Shown here: piece by piece, positions 26,005 to 34,224 of the stretch
Position numbering within the stretch: position 1 is the first letter of the stretch
Layout of the letters: each line of letters opens with the position of its first letter
Origin: Filimonas sp.
GTDB taxonomy: Bacteria; Bacteroidota; Bacteroidia; Chitinophagales; Chitinophagaceae
Assembly: GCA_017306865.1 (NCBI GenBank)
Contig: JAFKHH010000013.1
Location: forward strand, 124,001-188,000
Direction of reading: 5' to 3'
DNA length: 64,000 nucleotides
The notes under the pieces: generated by a model
What the model was told of the DNA's origin: nothing
The model's input: only the letters and a program-made list of their open reading frames with translations
Database searches by the model: none
Program-made: the position numbers and the translations under genes

Positions 26005-26778
26005 ATGAAAATAGCTACCTATAATGTCAATGGTGTGAATGGCAGATTGCCAGTGTTGCTGCGCTGGCTGGAAGAGTCGAAGCCCGATGTAGCCTGCTTA
26101 CAAGAATTGAAAGCACCACAGGAAAAATTTCCTGAACAGGCTATAAAGGATGCCGGGTATGAGGCTATCTGGCATGGACAGAAAAGCTGGAATGGTGTAG
26201 CTATTCTTTCCCGCGTAGGTGCGCCTAAAGAGTTGCGCCGTGAATTACCCGGCGACGCAGAAGACTTACATAGCCGTTATATAGAAGCTGAAGTGAATGG
26301 GGTAGTGATCGGTTGCTTGTATTTACCAAATGGCAATCCATGCCCGGGGCCAAAGTTTGACTATAAGTTGGGCTGGTTTGAACGCCTCCAGTTGCATGCT
26401 AAAATGTTGCTGGAACAAAAAATACCTGTTATTCTCACAGGAGACTACAATGTAATGCCTACCGAGCTGGATGTATATAAACCGGAGAAGTGGGTAAACG
26501 ATGCGTTGTTCCGTACGGAAGTGCGGGACGCATTTGAAAAATTGGTAGCCCAGGGCTGGACAGATGCTATACGCACATTATACCCTGGTGAAAAGGTCTA
26601 TACTTTTTGGGATTATTTCCGCGATGCATATGGACGCAATGCGGGTTTGCGGATAGATCATTTCTTATTAAGCCCGGAGCTAAAAGATAAGCTGAAGAGC
26701 GGCGGAGTAGACAAAGAGGTGCGTGGCTGGGAGAAAACGAGCGATCATGCGCCTGTGTGGATAGAGATAGGATTGTGA
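26005..26778 (+). CDS. xth: Exodeoxyribonuclease III
   Basis: A 257-residue exonuclease-endonuclease-phosphatase fold enzyme for base-excision repair. It cleaves at abasic sites and trims 3' ends. Motifs in order: ATYNVNGVNGR (metal/active-site Asn), CLQELKAP (metal Glu), YLPNG (Tyr), LTGDYNVMP (catalytic Asp and Asn), TFWDYF, LRIDHFLLSP and the final SDHAPVW with the catalytic His. Length is normal for the ExoA/XthA branch. It is monocistronic with a dispersed repeat directly after the stop codon. Confidence 0.95.
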   Translation: MKIATYNVNGVNGRLPVLLRWLEESKPDVACLQELKAPQEKFPEQAIKDAGYEAIWHGQKSWNGVAILSRVGAPKELRRELPGDAEDLHSRYIEAEVNGVVIGCLYLPNGNPCPGPKFDYKLGWFERLQLHAKMLLEQKIPVILTGDYNVMPTELDVYKPEKWVNDALFRTEVRDAFEKLVAQGWTDAIRTLYPGEKVYTFWDYFRDAYGRNAGLRIDHFLLSPELKDKLKSGGVDKEVRGWEKTSDHAPVWIEIGL

Positions 26779-26802
26779 GACGTGAATCGACAATCGTGAA
26801 TG
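26779..26802. repeat. CACGATT-type dispersed repeat, copy 3
   Basis: The single inverted core CGTGAATCGACAATCGTGAA follows the exonuclease stop codon (TGA at 26776-26778) directly. Confidence 0.7.
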
Positions 26803-27080
26803 GTGAGAGCTATTGAGTTCATTGTTAATAGCAAAGCATTTCAGAATGTTGTTATTATTGAATCTGGTCTTTCATTGTCTTCCAATTCAATGAATACATA
26901 AAATCAAATCAAACCTTTCATTGCCGCCCGATTCATCGGACGGAATAAGAGTAGGAGTAAAAGAAAATCAAAGAATCAATCCTTTCATAAAATCAACGCT
27001 CAAGAGCTTCAAAATCAAATCAAACCCCTCATTGCCGTTCGCTTAAGCAAACGGCAATGAAAGAGGTAATGGAAGGAGTA

Positions 27081-27114
27081 ACTAAAAAAATAGTTTTTAA
27101 ACTAATTTTTTAGT
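27081..27114 (+). promoter_or_regulatory. Twin BlaI-type operator
   Basis: Two 14-bp palindromes, ACTAAAAAAATAGT (27081-27094) and ACTAATTTTTTAGT (27101-27114), have the form ACTA-N6-TAGT. They are centred exactly 20 bp (two helical turns) apart. They overlap the promoter region (TACATTTA at 27117-27124) of the operon that encodes the BlaI regulator, so autoregulation is likely. Confidence 0.72.
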
Positions 27115-27151
27115 TATACATTTATCTTGTTGTTTAAAACAGGTAAATGAG

Positions 27152-28324
27152 ATGCGCATGCAAATGCTAAAGCGATGTTTGTTGCTTATGTTGCTGTTAA
27201 TCTGTACCAAGAGTTATTCGCAGGCAGATACAAGGGCTGTATTGTTTGATTATTTTCAAAATCAGCAATACGCTACCGCTATTGATTTCCTGAATAATAA
27301 ACTAAATGCTGATTCGCTCAATACCTATCTGCTCAATTCGCTGGGATATGCACAGTATATGAATGAGGATGTACTCGCAGCATGGAAAACTTTTGAAAAG
27401 ACCTATACGTTGGATACCAATAATAGCACCGCTACCAGCTATCTCGCTGCTATAACATTTACAAGGCATGATTATGAAAAAGCGATGTATTATAATACAC
27501 GCCTTACTATACTCTCGCCAACAAATGCCATAGCATATAGGCGAATTGCTGAAGTGTATATCATACGAAAATTACTGGATAGCGCCTTTGCTTTTTACCA
27601 GAAAGCATATACGCTAGCCTCTACGAATACGGGTATTGTTACAGGCTATGCAGATGCACTGTTAGATAACGGACTGTATGAGCGGGCTGATGCTATATTA
27701 TATACGACGCTGAGAAAAGATTCGGGAAACATACCTGTTATGAAGCTGGTGGTACGATCTGCGCTGGAACAGAAAAAATATGACAGTACAGTACGATTTG
27801 CAGACTATTACATGGCGCATGCTGACCTGGATGTAGCAACGCCATTGCGTTTTGCCGCCGCCTATTATAACCTGAATAGATTTAACGCCTGTTATGACAT
27901 TTGCAATTTATTGCTGAATGCAGGTGTTACTACGGAAACGGTGTTTTACTATGCCGCATTAGCGCAAGCACGGTTAAAGAATTATGCGCTGAGTAATAGC
28001 CTGCTTGACTCTTGTTTAAGCAAAGCTATCTCAGCAAAGGCGGAAACTTACTGGTTGCTGAAAAGCGACAACGAAGAACGGGTGAAGAAATATATGCCTG
28101 CTATTGCAAACTTGGATACCGCATATTACCTGTTTAAAAAACCTGTAGTGCTATACAGTATAGGTCGAATGTATGAGCTAAACGGCAATACTCAGGCAGC
28201 GAAGAAATACTATAAGCGATACCTCGTGCTCGCAAAGCCGGAAACACCGGAAGAGCTGCAAGTGTATAAGTATGTAAAGAAAAGACAGGCAGAAGATGCT
28301 CCTATTACTAAGGGTACAAATTAA
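27152..28324 (+). CDS. Periplasmic TPR-repeat protein
   Basis: A 390-residue protein with a signal peptide (cut near SYSQ, about residue 24), followed by roughly nine tetratricopeptide-like helical pairs. Examples are YLLNSLGYAQYMNEDVLAAW, AYRRIAEVYIIRKLLDSAFA and VLYSIGRMYELNGNTQAAKK. TPR arrays mediate protein contacts; no enzymatic site is visible. It is the first gene of an operon with the BlaI and M56 genes, and the operator pair precedes it. It may sense or relay envelope stress to the M56 protein. In-frame ATGs at 27158 and 27164 are alternative starts. Confidence 0.8.
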   Translation: MRMQMLKRCLLLMLLLICTKSYSQADTRAVLFDYFQNQQYATAIDFLNNKLNADSLNTYLLNSLGYAQYMNEDVLAAWKTFEKTYTLDTNNSTATSYLAAITFTRHDYEKAMYYNTRLTILSPTNAIAYRRIAEVYIIRKLLDSAFAFYQKAYTLASTNTGIVTGYADALLDNGLYERADAILYTTLRKDSGNIPVMKLVVRSALEQKKYDSTVRFADYYMAHADLDVATPLRFAAAYYNLNRFNACYDICNLLLNAGVTTETVFYYAALAQARLKNYALSNSLLDSCLSKAISAKAETYWLLKSDNEERVKKYMPAIANLDTAYYLFKKPVVLYSIGRMYELNGNTQAAKKYYKRYLVLAKPETPEELQVYKYVKKRQAEDAPITKGTN

Positions 28325-28348
28325 TAATAAAAGCTTTACTGAATAAAT

Positions 28349-28705
28349 ATGAAACAGCTTACAAAAGCGGAAGAGCAAGTAATGCAAGTCTTGTGGAAGC
28401 TTGGAAAAGGTTTTTTGAAAGACATAGTAGATGCAATGCCCGATCCCAAACCCCACTCCAACACGGTAGCTACTATATTAAAAATATTGATAGAGAAACA
28501 GTATGTGGAAACGGAAAGTTTTGGCCGTGCATTTCAATACCAGCCATTGGTAAGCAAAGAAACGTATTCTAAAAATTCATTGACAGGTATTGTGAAAGGG
28601 TATTTCGGCGGTTCGTACAGCAAAGCCGTCTCCTTTATGGTAGAAGAAAATAAGATGACGATAGAAGACCTTGAATTGTTATTGAAACAACTTAAAAAGA
28701 AATAA
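28349..28705 (+). CDS. BlaI/MecI/CopY-family repressor
   Basis: A 118-residue winged-helix repressor. The N-terminal domain (LTKAEEQVMQVLWKLGKGFL, then PHSNTVATILKILIEKQYV) binds operators such as the ACTA-N6-TAGT pair upstream. The C-terminal helices dimerise. In the classic system a partner M56 protease (BlaR/MecR) triggers its cleavage. Here that partner is the next gene, whose ATG lies two bases after this gene's stop. Bacteroidota carry many such pairs unrelated to beta-lactam resistance, and no beta-lactamase is nearby. Confidence 0.93.
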   Translation: MKQLTKAEEQVMQVLWKLGKGFLKDIVDAMPDPKPHSNTVATILKILIEKQYVETESFGRAFQYQPLVSKETYSKNSLTGIVKGYFGGSYSKAVSFMVEENKMTIEDLELLLKQLKKK

Positions 28706-28707
28706 CT

Positions 28708-30324
28708 ATGAGTGCGATATTCATCTATTTTGTAAAAGTGTGCATCAGCTCCGGCTTATTCTGGTTGTATTTTTTGATAGCCTTGCGCAATAAACCTTTT
28801 CATGCTTACAATCGCTTCTATTTGCTATTCAGCACTGGTGCCAGTCTGCTTATTCCTTTAGTTAATATGAACTGGCTTGTGTGGGAAAGCGCCAGTCCCG
28901 GCGCGCTTCAATTTACGCGAGTATGGCACCCTTCAGAAGGCGCAATCCCGGTATTTACTGTAGAGGCAAGTAGCGGCATTAACTGGCAGTTAATAATGAT
29001 AATTGTCCTGGCTGTTATTGCACTTGTGGCAATAGCGGTGGTGCTGTTGCGCATACGCAAGCTATACAGCATCAGGGGGCAGTACCCGGTAACAGCGATT
29101 GAAGATTTTTATTTTATCAATACTGATATACAGCACGCGCCATTTTCTTTTCTTAATAATCTCTTTTGGAGAAAAGACCTGGCTATGGATGATGAGCAGG
29201 GAAAAATGATCATGCAACATGAGCTGACACATATTGCCCAAAAACATTCCGTTGATAAATTATTTATGCAGTTGCTGCTTTGTTTCTTTTGGATGAACCC
29301 TTTTTTCTGGATCATCCGTAAAGAGCTGTCAATGGTGCACGAGTTTATTGCAGATGACAGGTCTGTAGAAAATAAAGATGTATCCGCTTTTGCAGCAATG
29401 CTGCTGCATGTACAAATAGGGAAAAACATGTATGCGCCGGCTCAACCCTTTAATTATTCACCCATCAAAAGAAGATTGCTTATGCTAACAAGATCAGCCG
29501 TAACAAAATATAGTTACGCAAGACGTTTTATGGCAGTGCCATTGCTTTTAGTAGTCGTGTTATTGTCAGCCTTCAAAGTGCAGCAAAAAAGTATGCAGGC
29601 CGCTGCAGTGCGCGAAGAGCGGAAGCAAGAGGTCGTAGTTGCTGCCACACCTGCTGTAGAAGCTTTTTTGCAACCACACAGTGATGAGGATACGACTAAA
29701 GCACAGAAAAAAAATAACACAGTATTCATTACCGGTGAAGGCAAAACGATCGCTATTACGCCAACAACAGATAAGCTGGTATTAAGAGGTATCAGTGGCG
29801 CTGCAAAAGGCCCTGCAATGTATGTAGTAGATGGCGTGGAAGTAGATGCAACGGCATTCCAGGCTATAAGCCCCTCAGATATACAAAGCGTTACCATATT
29901 GAAAAACACCACAGCCATTGCGATGTATGGAGAGAAAGCTGCTGATGGTGTGATAGCAATTGTTACAAAGAAAGATGGAACTACAAGTAAAGCCGTGGTT
30001 GAATTAAAACGCACTGCAAATGATGTGACCGCAACATTTGTAGGTGGCGATGATGCCTGGAGAAATTTTTTAAGTGAAAATATTCATCGTGCAACGCCTG
30101 TTGAAAAAGGCGCCAAGGCTGGAAAATATACGGTTATACTCGACTTCCAGGTAGCAGCAGACGGTACTATATCAGATATACGGGTACAATCAAACCCTGG
30201 CTATGGCACAGGGGAAGAAGCTGCCCGAGTAATGTCTTTAAGTCCTAAGTGGAACCCGGCAGCATTGGGCGGAACTGCCGTGCTCAGCAGGCAAAAACAA
30301 GCGATTACATTTATAGTAGAGTAA
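28708..30324 (+). CDS. M56 (BlaR1-like) membrane metalloprotease fused to plug-like and TonB C-terminal domains
   Basis: A 538-residue protein. Residues 1-115 carry three membrane segments (IFIYFVKVCISSGLFWLYFL, LLFSTGASLLIPLVNM, LIMIIVLAVIALVAIAVVLL). The gluzincin site is HELTH (residues 171-175), with a downstream EFIADDRSV. A fourth membrane segment is near residue 272 (FMAVPLLLVVVLLSAF). Residues about 355-420 resemble a SusC-type plug (MYVVDGVEVD, SVTILKNTTAIAMYG, GVIAIVTKK). Residues about 445-538 look like a TonB C-terminal domain. It pairs with the BlaI gene, so it probably senses an envelope signal. The plug and TonB parts could connect it to outer-membrane receptors; that is inference. 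Confidence 0.85.
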   Translation: MSAIFIYFVKVCISSGLFWLYFLIALRNKPFHAYNRFYLLFSTGASLLIPLVNMNWLVWESASPGALQFTRVWHPSEGAIPVFTVEASSGINWQLIMIIVLAVIALVAIAVVLLRIRKLYSIRGQYPVTAIEDFYFINTDIQHAPFSFLNNLFWRKDLAMDDEQGKMIMQHELTHIAQKHSVDKLFMQLLLCFFWMNPFFWIIRKELSMVHEFIADDRSVENKDVSAFAAMLLHVQIGKNMYAPAQPFNYSPIKRRLLMLTRSAVTKYSYARRFMAVPLLLVVVLLSAFKVQQKSMQAAAVREERKQEVVVAATPAVEAFLQPHSDEDTTKAQKKNNTVFITGEGKTIAITPTTDKLVLRGISGAAKGPAMYVVDGVEVDATAFQAISPSDIQSVTILKNTTAIAMYGEKAADGVIAIVTKKDGTTSKAVVELKRTANDVTATFVGGDDAWRNFLSENIHRATPVEKGAKAGKYTVILDFQVAADGTISDIRVQSNPGYGTGEEAARVMSLSPKWNPAALGGTAVLSRQKQAITFIVE

Positions 30325-30620
30325 CAATAAACACTTTTTTCCTGGCAATTTTTATATGGGACGTAAAAGCGTCCCTTTTTTGTTTCAGGCGGATTGCATT
30401 CAATCAAAAACTTTGTACGTTATTATCAAGCTTCTTGCGGAAAACACAGAAAATGCGGAAAATTATTTACACGCATTCGGCATTTTACCCGAGCATTTTC
30501 TTCGTATTTCTGAGTCTGTGGCAAAAAAATAAAAAATATTTCTGTCCTGTTGTCCAATTTGTCTTTTCTCAAGCATTATTAAAGTGTAAATCAAATACAC
30601 AAATAATAAAATCAAAAGAC
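30325..30620. other. Intergenic region (296 bp)
   Basis: It contains the terminator of the BlaI/M56 operon (30358-30381). An imperfect repeat of GAAAATGCGG and CGCATT words follows (about 30440-30510), related to sequences near 38.8 and 40.15 kb. A TTTCTGAGTCTGTGGC word, shared with 18.65 kb, lies near 30510. No small gene seen. Confidence 0.55.
30358..30381 (+). terminator. Intrinsic terminator of the BlaI/M56 operon
   Basis: A GGGACG stem with TAAAAG loop (30358-30375) is followed by six T. Confidence 0.88.
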
Positions 30621-31094
30621 ATGGAACAACGTATCAATGCTTTCGCAAAAGGACAAAATGCTTTTAAATCACTTTGGAGCATAGGTAGCTACCTGGCTAA
30701 ATGCCCAATAGAACAAAACTTGCTACACCTCATCTACTTCCGGGTATCCCAGATAAACGGTTGTGCGTATTGCCTGGACATGCACTCTAAAGACCTGCGT
30801 GCAGAAGGAGAAACAGAGCAGCGTCTTTATATGGTAGCTGCATGGCGTGAGGCAACTATATATACAAGCCGTGAACGCGCAGCGTTGGCATGGGCAGAAG
30901 CGGTAACAAAATTGCAGAATAACGATGTGCCGGACGAAGTTTATCATGAAGCGTTAAAACACTTTAGTGAAGCTGAACTGATCGATCTCACATTAGCCGT
31001 TACTACCATAAACACCTACAATCGCTTTAATGTTGCGTTCCGTACCCCGGCAGGCTCTTATGTACCAGGGCAGTTTAAGGTGAACGCGAACTAG
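30621..31094 (+). CDS. AhpD-like alkylhydroperoxidase (carboxymuconolactone decarboxylase family)
   Basis: A 157-residue all-helical protein. The active-site motif is CAYCLDMH, with Cys48 and Cys51 as the redox pair and His55 as proton relay, in the usual AhpD arrangement. Such proteins reduce peroxides with electrons from a thiol partner. Segment RERAALAWAEAVTKL is conserved in the family. The open frame runs far upstream, but family length and the ATG at 30621 set the start. It lies 122 bases before an ECF sigma gene; the AhpD-like gene plus ECF sigma gene combination is often seen and suggests a stress-response unit. Confidence 0.9.
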   Translation: MEQRINAFAKGQNAFKSLWSIGSYLAKCPIEQNLLHLIYFRVSQINGCAYCLDMHSKDLRAEGETEQRLYMVAAWREATIYTSRERAALAWAEAVTKLQNNDVPDEVYHEALKHFSEAELIDLTLAVTTINTYNRFNVAFRTPAGSYVPGQFKVNAN

Positions 31095-31100
31095 ATGGGG

Positions 31101-31216
31101 CGTGAGACGTGAAGCGATAATCGTGAATGATGGTATTATTAATAAGCGTTTAAGTAATAGCTATTACTTTTGCTGACAGCATTATTATTCACGATTACCG
31201 TTTCATGATTCACGAT
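31101..31216. repeat. CACGATT-type repeat pair, copy 4 (inverted, about 116 bp)
   Basis: The left part GACGTGAAGCGATAATCGTG (from 31105) and the right part ATTCACGATTACCGTTTCAT then GATTCACGAT (31187-31216) are imperfect inverses. The right half ends exactly at the start codon of the sigma-factor gene (ATG 31217). Confidence 0.7.
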
Positions 31217-32449
31217 ATGACGCCACAAAACCATTCTCTAAAACAATTATTTCAGCAGGAGTACGCTAAAATGGTTGCTGTGATCAGTAAGCTATTCGGA
31301 TTGCAGCATATAGAAATAGCAGAGGATATAGTAAGTGAAACATTCCTTGTGGCATCGGAAACATGGGGATTGAAGGGGATGCCCGAAAACCCTGTAGCCT
31401 GGTTATACACGGTAGCAAAAAACAATACGCAATACTATCTCCGGCGAAATAAATTGTTTGCAGAGAAAATAGCGCCCACATTGAAGAAGATGAATGAAGT
31501 GAACGGCGATAGTATAGAAATAGATTTTTCCGGCGAGCATATTAAAGACAGCCAGTTGCAAATGCTTTTTGCAGTTTGCAATCCTGTTATAGCCAGCGAA
31601 GCGCAGATCGGTTTGGCATTGCGTATCCTGTGCGGCCTGGGTATAGAGGAAATAGCAGAAGCTTTCTTATCCAATAAAGAAACGATTAACAAACGGCTTT
31701 TTCGTGCAAAAGAAAAACTGCGGCAGGAAAATGTAAAGATGGAGTTTCCGCCGGAGCATTTGTTGAACGAGCGATTGGATAATGTATTACACGTAATTTA
31801 TCTCTTGTTTAATGAAGGATACTACTCAGTAACGCACAACGAAATATTACGCAAAGACCTATGTCTCGAAGCCTTGCGCCTAGGGCTCTTGCTCACACAA
31901 TTTGAACAAACAAATCAACCCAAAGTCAATGCGCTTGTGGCTCTTATGTGTTATCACGCCTCGCGGTTTACGGCAAGACTGGATAGTTCCGGCTCGCCTA
32001 TCTTATATGACCAGCAGGATGAAGAATTGTGGGATCGGTCGCTGATAGCACAAGGCAATCATTATTTAGACAGGTCAGCAGTAGGAGATGAAGTAAGTGC
32101 GTATCATATAGAAGCTGGCATTGCTCAGTGGCATTGCCGTAAAGAAGATACGCCTGAGAAATGGAATGCTATCCTGCAGTTATACGATGTATTATTGCGA
32201 CTGAACGATTCGCCCAGTGTTGCATTAAGCAGGGCTTATGTATTGTATAAAGCGAAAGGAAGCAAGGCTGCTATAGCAGAAACAGAACAGTTAAGCCTTA
32301 CGAATAATCACTTTTATTTTACCCTGTTAGGGGAGTTATATAAAACAATAGATGTGGGAAAGGCAAAAAGCTACTTGCAACAAGCTAAGGCTTTGGCAAA
32401 AACAGAAACAGATAAGTATGTCATTCAGCAAAAAATAGAACGGTTGTAA
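31217..32449 (+). CDS. ECF42-type RNA polymerase sigma factor with C-terminal helical (DUF6596) domain
   Basis: A 410-residue protein. The N-terminal third is a sigma-70 region 2/4 pair (region 2 around IAEDIVSETFLVASETWGLK, region 4 around GLGIEEIAEAFLSNKETINK). The remainder (LDNVLHVIYLLFNEGYYSVT onward) is the DUF6596/TPR-like extension that defines ECF42. These sigma factors lack an anti-sigma factor and are thought to be controlled by the extension. Their usual neighbour, a DGPF/YCII protein, is absent here; an AhpD-like gene takes its place. I choose ATG 31217 because the alternative at 31205 lies inside a dispersed repeat. Confidence 0.88.
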   Translation: MTPQNHSLKQLFQQEYAKMVAVISKLFGLQHIEIAEDIVSETFLVASETWGLKGMPENPVAWLYTVAKNNTQYYLRRNKLFAEKIAPTLKKMNEVNGDSIEIDFSGEHIKDSQLQMLFAVCNPVIASEAQIGLALRILCGLGIEEIAEAFLSNKETINKRLFRAKEKLRQENVKMEFPPEHLLNERLDNVLHVIYLLFNEGYYSVTHNEILRKDLCLEALRLGLLLTQFEQTNQPKVNALVALMCYHASRFTARLDSSGSPILYDQQDEELWDRSLIAQGNHYLDRSAVGDEVSAYHIEAGIAQWHCRKEDTPEKWNAILQLYDVLLRLNDSPSVALSRAYVLYKAKGSKAAIAETEQLSLTNNHFYFTLLGELYKTIDVGKAKSYLQQAKALAKTETDKYVIQQKIERL

Positions 32450-32450
32450 A

Positions 32451-32488
32451 TAGAAAGCGGGAGTTTACTTACTCCCGCTTTCTATTTT
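32451..32488. terminator. Bidirectional terminator
   Basis: A 14-bp stem TAGAAAGCGGGAGT with its inverse (32451-32484) is flanked by A-rich and T-rich ends. It overlaps the stop codon of the convergent esterase gene by two bases. Confidence 0.85.
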
Positions 32489-33251
32489 ATGGATGTTGTA
32501 GTTGATACATTGCTGTTGCATACCGTTTGCCCAGCTCTCGTGCAGATCGTGTGTCGAAGTGCGTATTATCTCCCTTGTCTGTAAGGCCTGCAGCGCTTAC
32601 GACTGCTGTATGTTTTACTGCTTTGGGTAATTCATTAATCACATCATTGATCATCGCAGGTTTTTTGCCAAAATAGCCGATTTCGCCTGCTATAAAAGGA
32701 ACATCCGGCGCATTTAAATCCTGCCTGAAACGGTTGATCAATACATTCAATTTATCTAAATAAACAGTTGCTGCTGCTGGCGAATTATCTGATTCACCCT
32801 GGTGCCAGAGAATACCTTTTAATACACCATATTGCAATGCTATTTTCACTCTTGCAATAGCGAAATTATAAGGCTTTGCCTTTAGGTAAACAGAATCTGG
32901 TTCCCATACCCGAATGGGAGACCCGCCCCATGCACAGGGCACCAATCCTATTTTTACATGCTTGCCTTTTGCTGCCATTTCTTTAGCAAAACTGATAGCA
33001 GGGCCCACACCAGCAACGCCAGGTTTATCAAAGTGTACCGGGTCTGTAGCAAGTACCCATTTGTTTGTACTGTCCAGCATATAAATATCGGCTGAAGCTA
33101 TTTTACTAAGGGAATCGAGTGGCGCTCGTCCCGCCATATTAGATTGCCCGGCCAGCAGGTATATATGAAAGCCCGGGTCAATTTTAGACTGTGCTTGTGC
33201 AAAACCAGGGATAGCCCATAGCAGCAATACAATGAAGCATAAGTTTTTCAT
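32487..33251 (-). CDS. Secreted SASA-type acetylesterase (sialate O-acetylesterase-like, CE6)
   Basis: A 254-residue SGNH-like esterase with a signal peptide (cut after AQAQ, about residue 21). Motifs: LLAGQSNMAG (nucleophile Ser), GLVPCAWGGSP, WHQGESD, and the C-terminal GDNTHFD with the catalytic Asp and His. Relatives remove acetyl groups from xylan or sialic acids in the periplasm or outside the cell. No sialidase or xylanase is beside it, so the physiological glycan is unknown. It is convergent with the sigma gene, with its own upstream region of 164 bp shared with the response regulator. Confidence 0.88.
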   Translation of the reverse strand: MKNLCFIVLLLWAIPGFAQAQSKIDPGFHIYLLAGQSNMAGRAPLDSLSKIASADIYMLDSTNKWVLATDPVHFDKPGVAGVGPAISFAKEMAAKGKHVKIGLVPCAWGGSPIRVWEPDSVYLKAKPYNFAIARVKIALQYGVLKGILWHQGESDNSPAAATVYLDKLNVLINRFRQDLNAPDVPFIAGEIGYFGKKPAMINDVINELPKAVKHTAVVSAAGLTDKGDNTHFDTRSARELGKRYATAMYQLQHP

Positions 33252-33358
33252 AAGAGATAAAGTTATTTAAAATGTATTTATCATTATAGCGTTGTGCCTT
33301 ATCCCTGTTCATTTTGTTCTTTATATCATAGCCGTTTACCCATTCAGTTAAGTGGCAA

Positions 33359-33366
33359 TATTTTTG
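33359..33366 (+). promoter_or_regulatory. Candidate -7 promoter element
   Basis: TATTTTTG matches TAnnTTTG, with TTTA 20 bases upstream (33335-33338) as a weak -33 element. It would serve the response-regulator gene 50 bases downstream. Confidence 0.4.
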
Positions 33367-33415
33367 CCTAACCTATGGCGAATAACCTATCTAACTATTC
33401 TTAACGCTACCTATT

Positions 33416-34051
33416 ATGAACATTATAATTGCAGATGATCATGGTATTGTCAGGTATGCCATTACGCTAATTCTCCGTCACACCTATCCTGATACTATTG
33501 TTACCGAAGCCGCAAGTATGGATGAAGTATCCAGGCAACTCTCTCTCAAAAAATTTGATTTACTGATACTGGATATTATGATGCCAGGCAATAATGGCCC
33601 ATCGTCTATTAAGCACATAAGAGAAATTCAACCCGGGTTAAAAATCCTGATGATCTCGGCGTTGGAAGATAAGATCACGATTGAAAGTTACTTGCGTGCG
33701 GGTGCAAATGGTTACCTGCTCAAGCGCTTTGATATAGACGAAACAAAGAATGCCATAGAGCAGGTACTTGCAGGCAACTTATACGTCAGTAACGGATTTA
33801 AAGATCTGATGCTGAAAAATAATATTCAGCCCAGGCGGGAACGGCAAAGTATGTATGGCCTGTCTGAGCGTGAGGTGGAAGTGTTGAAATACCTGGTAGA
33901 GGGGAAAACAAGTAAAGAGATTGCACATCTGCTGAATGTAAAAGCAACCACCATTAGTACGTATAAGAACAGGTTGTATGAAAAAATGCAGGCTGCATCT
34001 ATTGTAGAGCTAATGCAGAAATACCAGTGGATGAAAGATCATGAGCTATAA
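33416..34051 (+). CDS. NarL/FixJ-type response regulator
   Basis: A 211-residue two-domain regulator. The receiver domain carries Asp7 and Asp8 (IADDHG), the phosphorylated Asp53 (LLILDIMMPG), a Ser in MISALED and the conserved Lys in YLLKRF. The LuxR-type helix-turn-helix covers residues about 145-205 (GLSEREVEVLKYLVEGKTSK, EIAHLLNVKATTISTYKNRL). No histidine kinase is adjacent: the nearest, at 35570-36715, is on the other strand three genes away. It is therefore an orphan, and its partner cannot be told from context. Confidence 0.93.
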   Translation: MNIIIADDHGIVRYAITLILRHTYPDTIVTEAASMDEVSRQLSLKKFDLLILDIMMPGNNGPSSIKHIREIQPGLKILMISALEDKITIESYLRAGANGYLLKRFDIDETKNAIEQVLAGNLYVSNGFKDLMLKNNIQPRRERQSMYGLSEREVEVLKYLVEGKTSKEIAHLLNVKATTISTYKNRLYEKMQAASIVELMQKYQWMKDHEL

Positions 34052-34115
34052 ATATTGCCGGCAGGTGATGGAAAAGCTTTTTTGTACCTCTTTTTTACAT
34101 TTCCCAATAACTCCC

Positions 34116-34123
34116 TATATTTG
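34116..34123 (+). promoter_or_regulatory. Promoter -7 element of tRNA-Leu
   Basis: TATATTTG, an exact TAnnTTTG match, lies 13 bases before the mature tRNA start. A T-run sits about 20 bases further upstream at the expected -33 position. Confidence 0.6.
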
Positions 34124-34136
34124 CGCCCTACCAAAT

Positions 34137-34220
34137 GCGGCGATGGCGAAATTGGTAGACGCACTACCTTGAGGTGGTAGCGCCTTAACGGGCGTGGGAG
34201 TTCGAATCTCCTTTGCCGCA
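34137..34220 (+). tRNA. tRNA-Leu (anticodon GAG)
   Basis: An 84-base class II tRNA. The 7-bp acceptor stem pairs GCGGCGA with TTGCCGC (one G-U pair) and has discriminator A. The D-arm is present. The anticodon stem CTACC/GGTAG encloses TTGAGGT, so the anticodon is GAG. A long variable arm (CGCC...GGCG) and a TTCGAAT T-loop follow. The 3' CCA is not encoded. A wobble-containing terminator follows within five bases. Confidence 0.95.
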
Positions 34221-34224
34221 CAGT

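Larger units (their letters stand above)
26779..27151. other. Intergenic region with direct repeats and an operator (373 bp)
   Basis: After the dispersed repeat come two 27-bp direct copies starting AAAATCAAATCAAACC (26900-26926 and 27011-27037, two mismatches). Each leads into a CATTGCCG hairpin; the second hairpin is a near-perfect 30-mer at 27030-27059. The BlaI-type operator pair (27081-27114) precedes the TPR gene. No gene found. Confidence 0.65.

Noticed and set aside
26900-27037. Possible CRISPR-like direct repeats
   Set aside because: Only two copies with one spacer-sized gap, no regular array and no cas genes in the window.
27152-30324. Beta-lactam resistance operon
   Set aside because: BlaI/M56 pairs are present, but no beta-lactamase or PBP2a-like gene follows. 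Such pairs in Bacteroidota usually have other roles.
30249-30620. Long N-terminal extension of the AhpD-like protein
   Set aside because: The extension would overlap the M56 gene and the terminator at 30358; family length fits ATG 30621.
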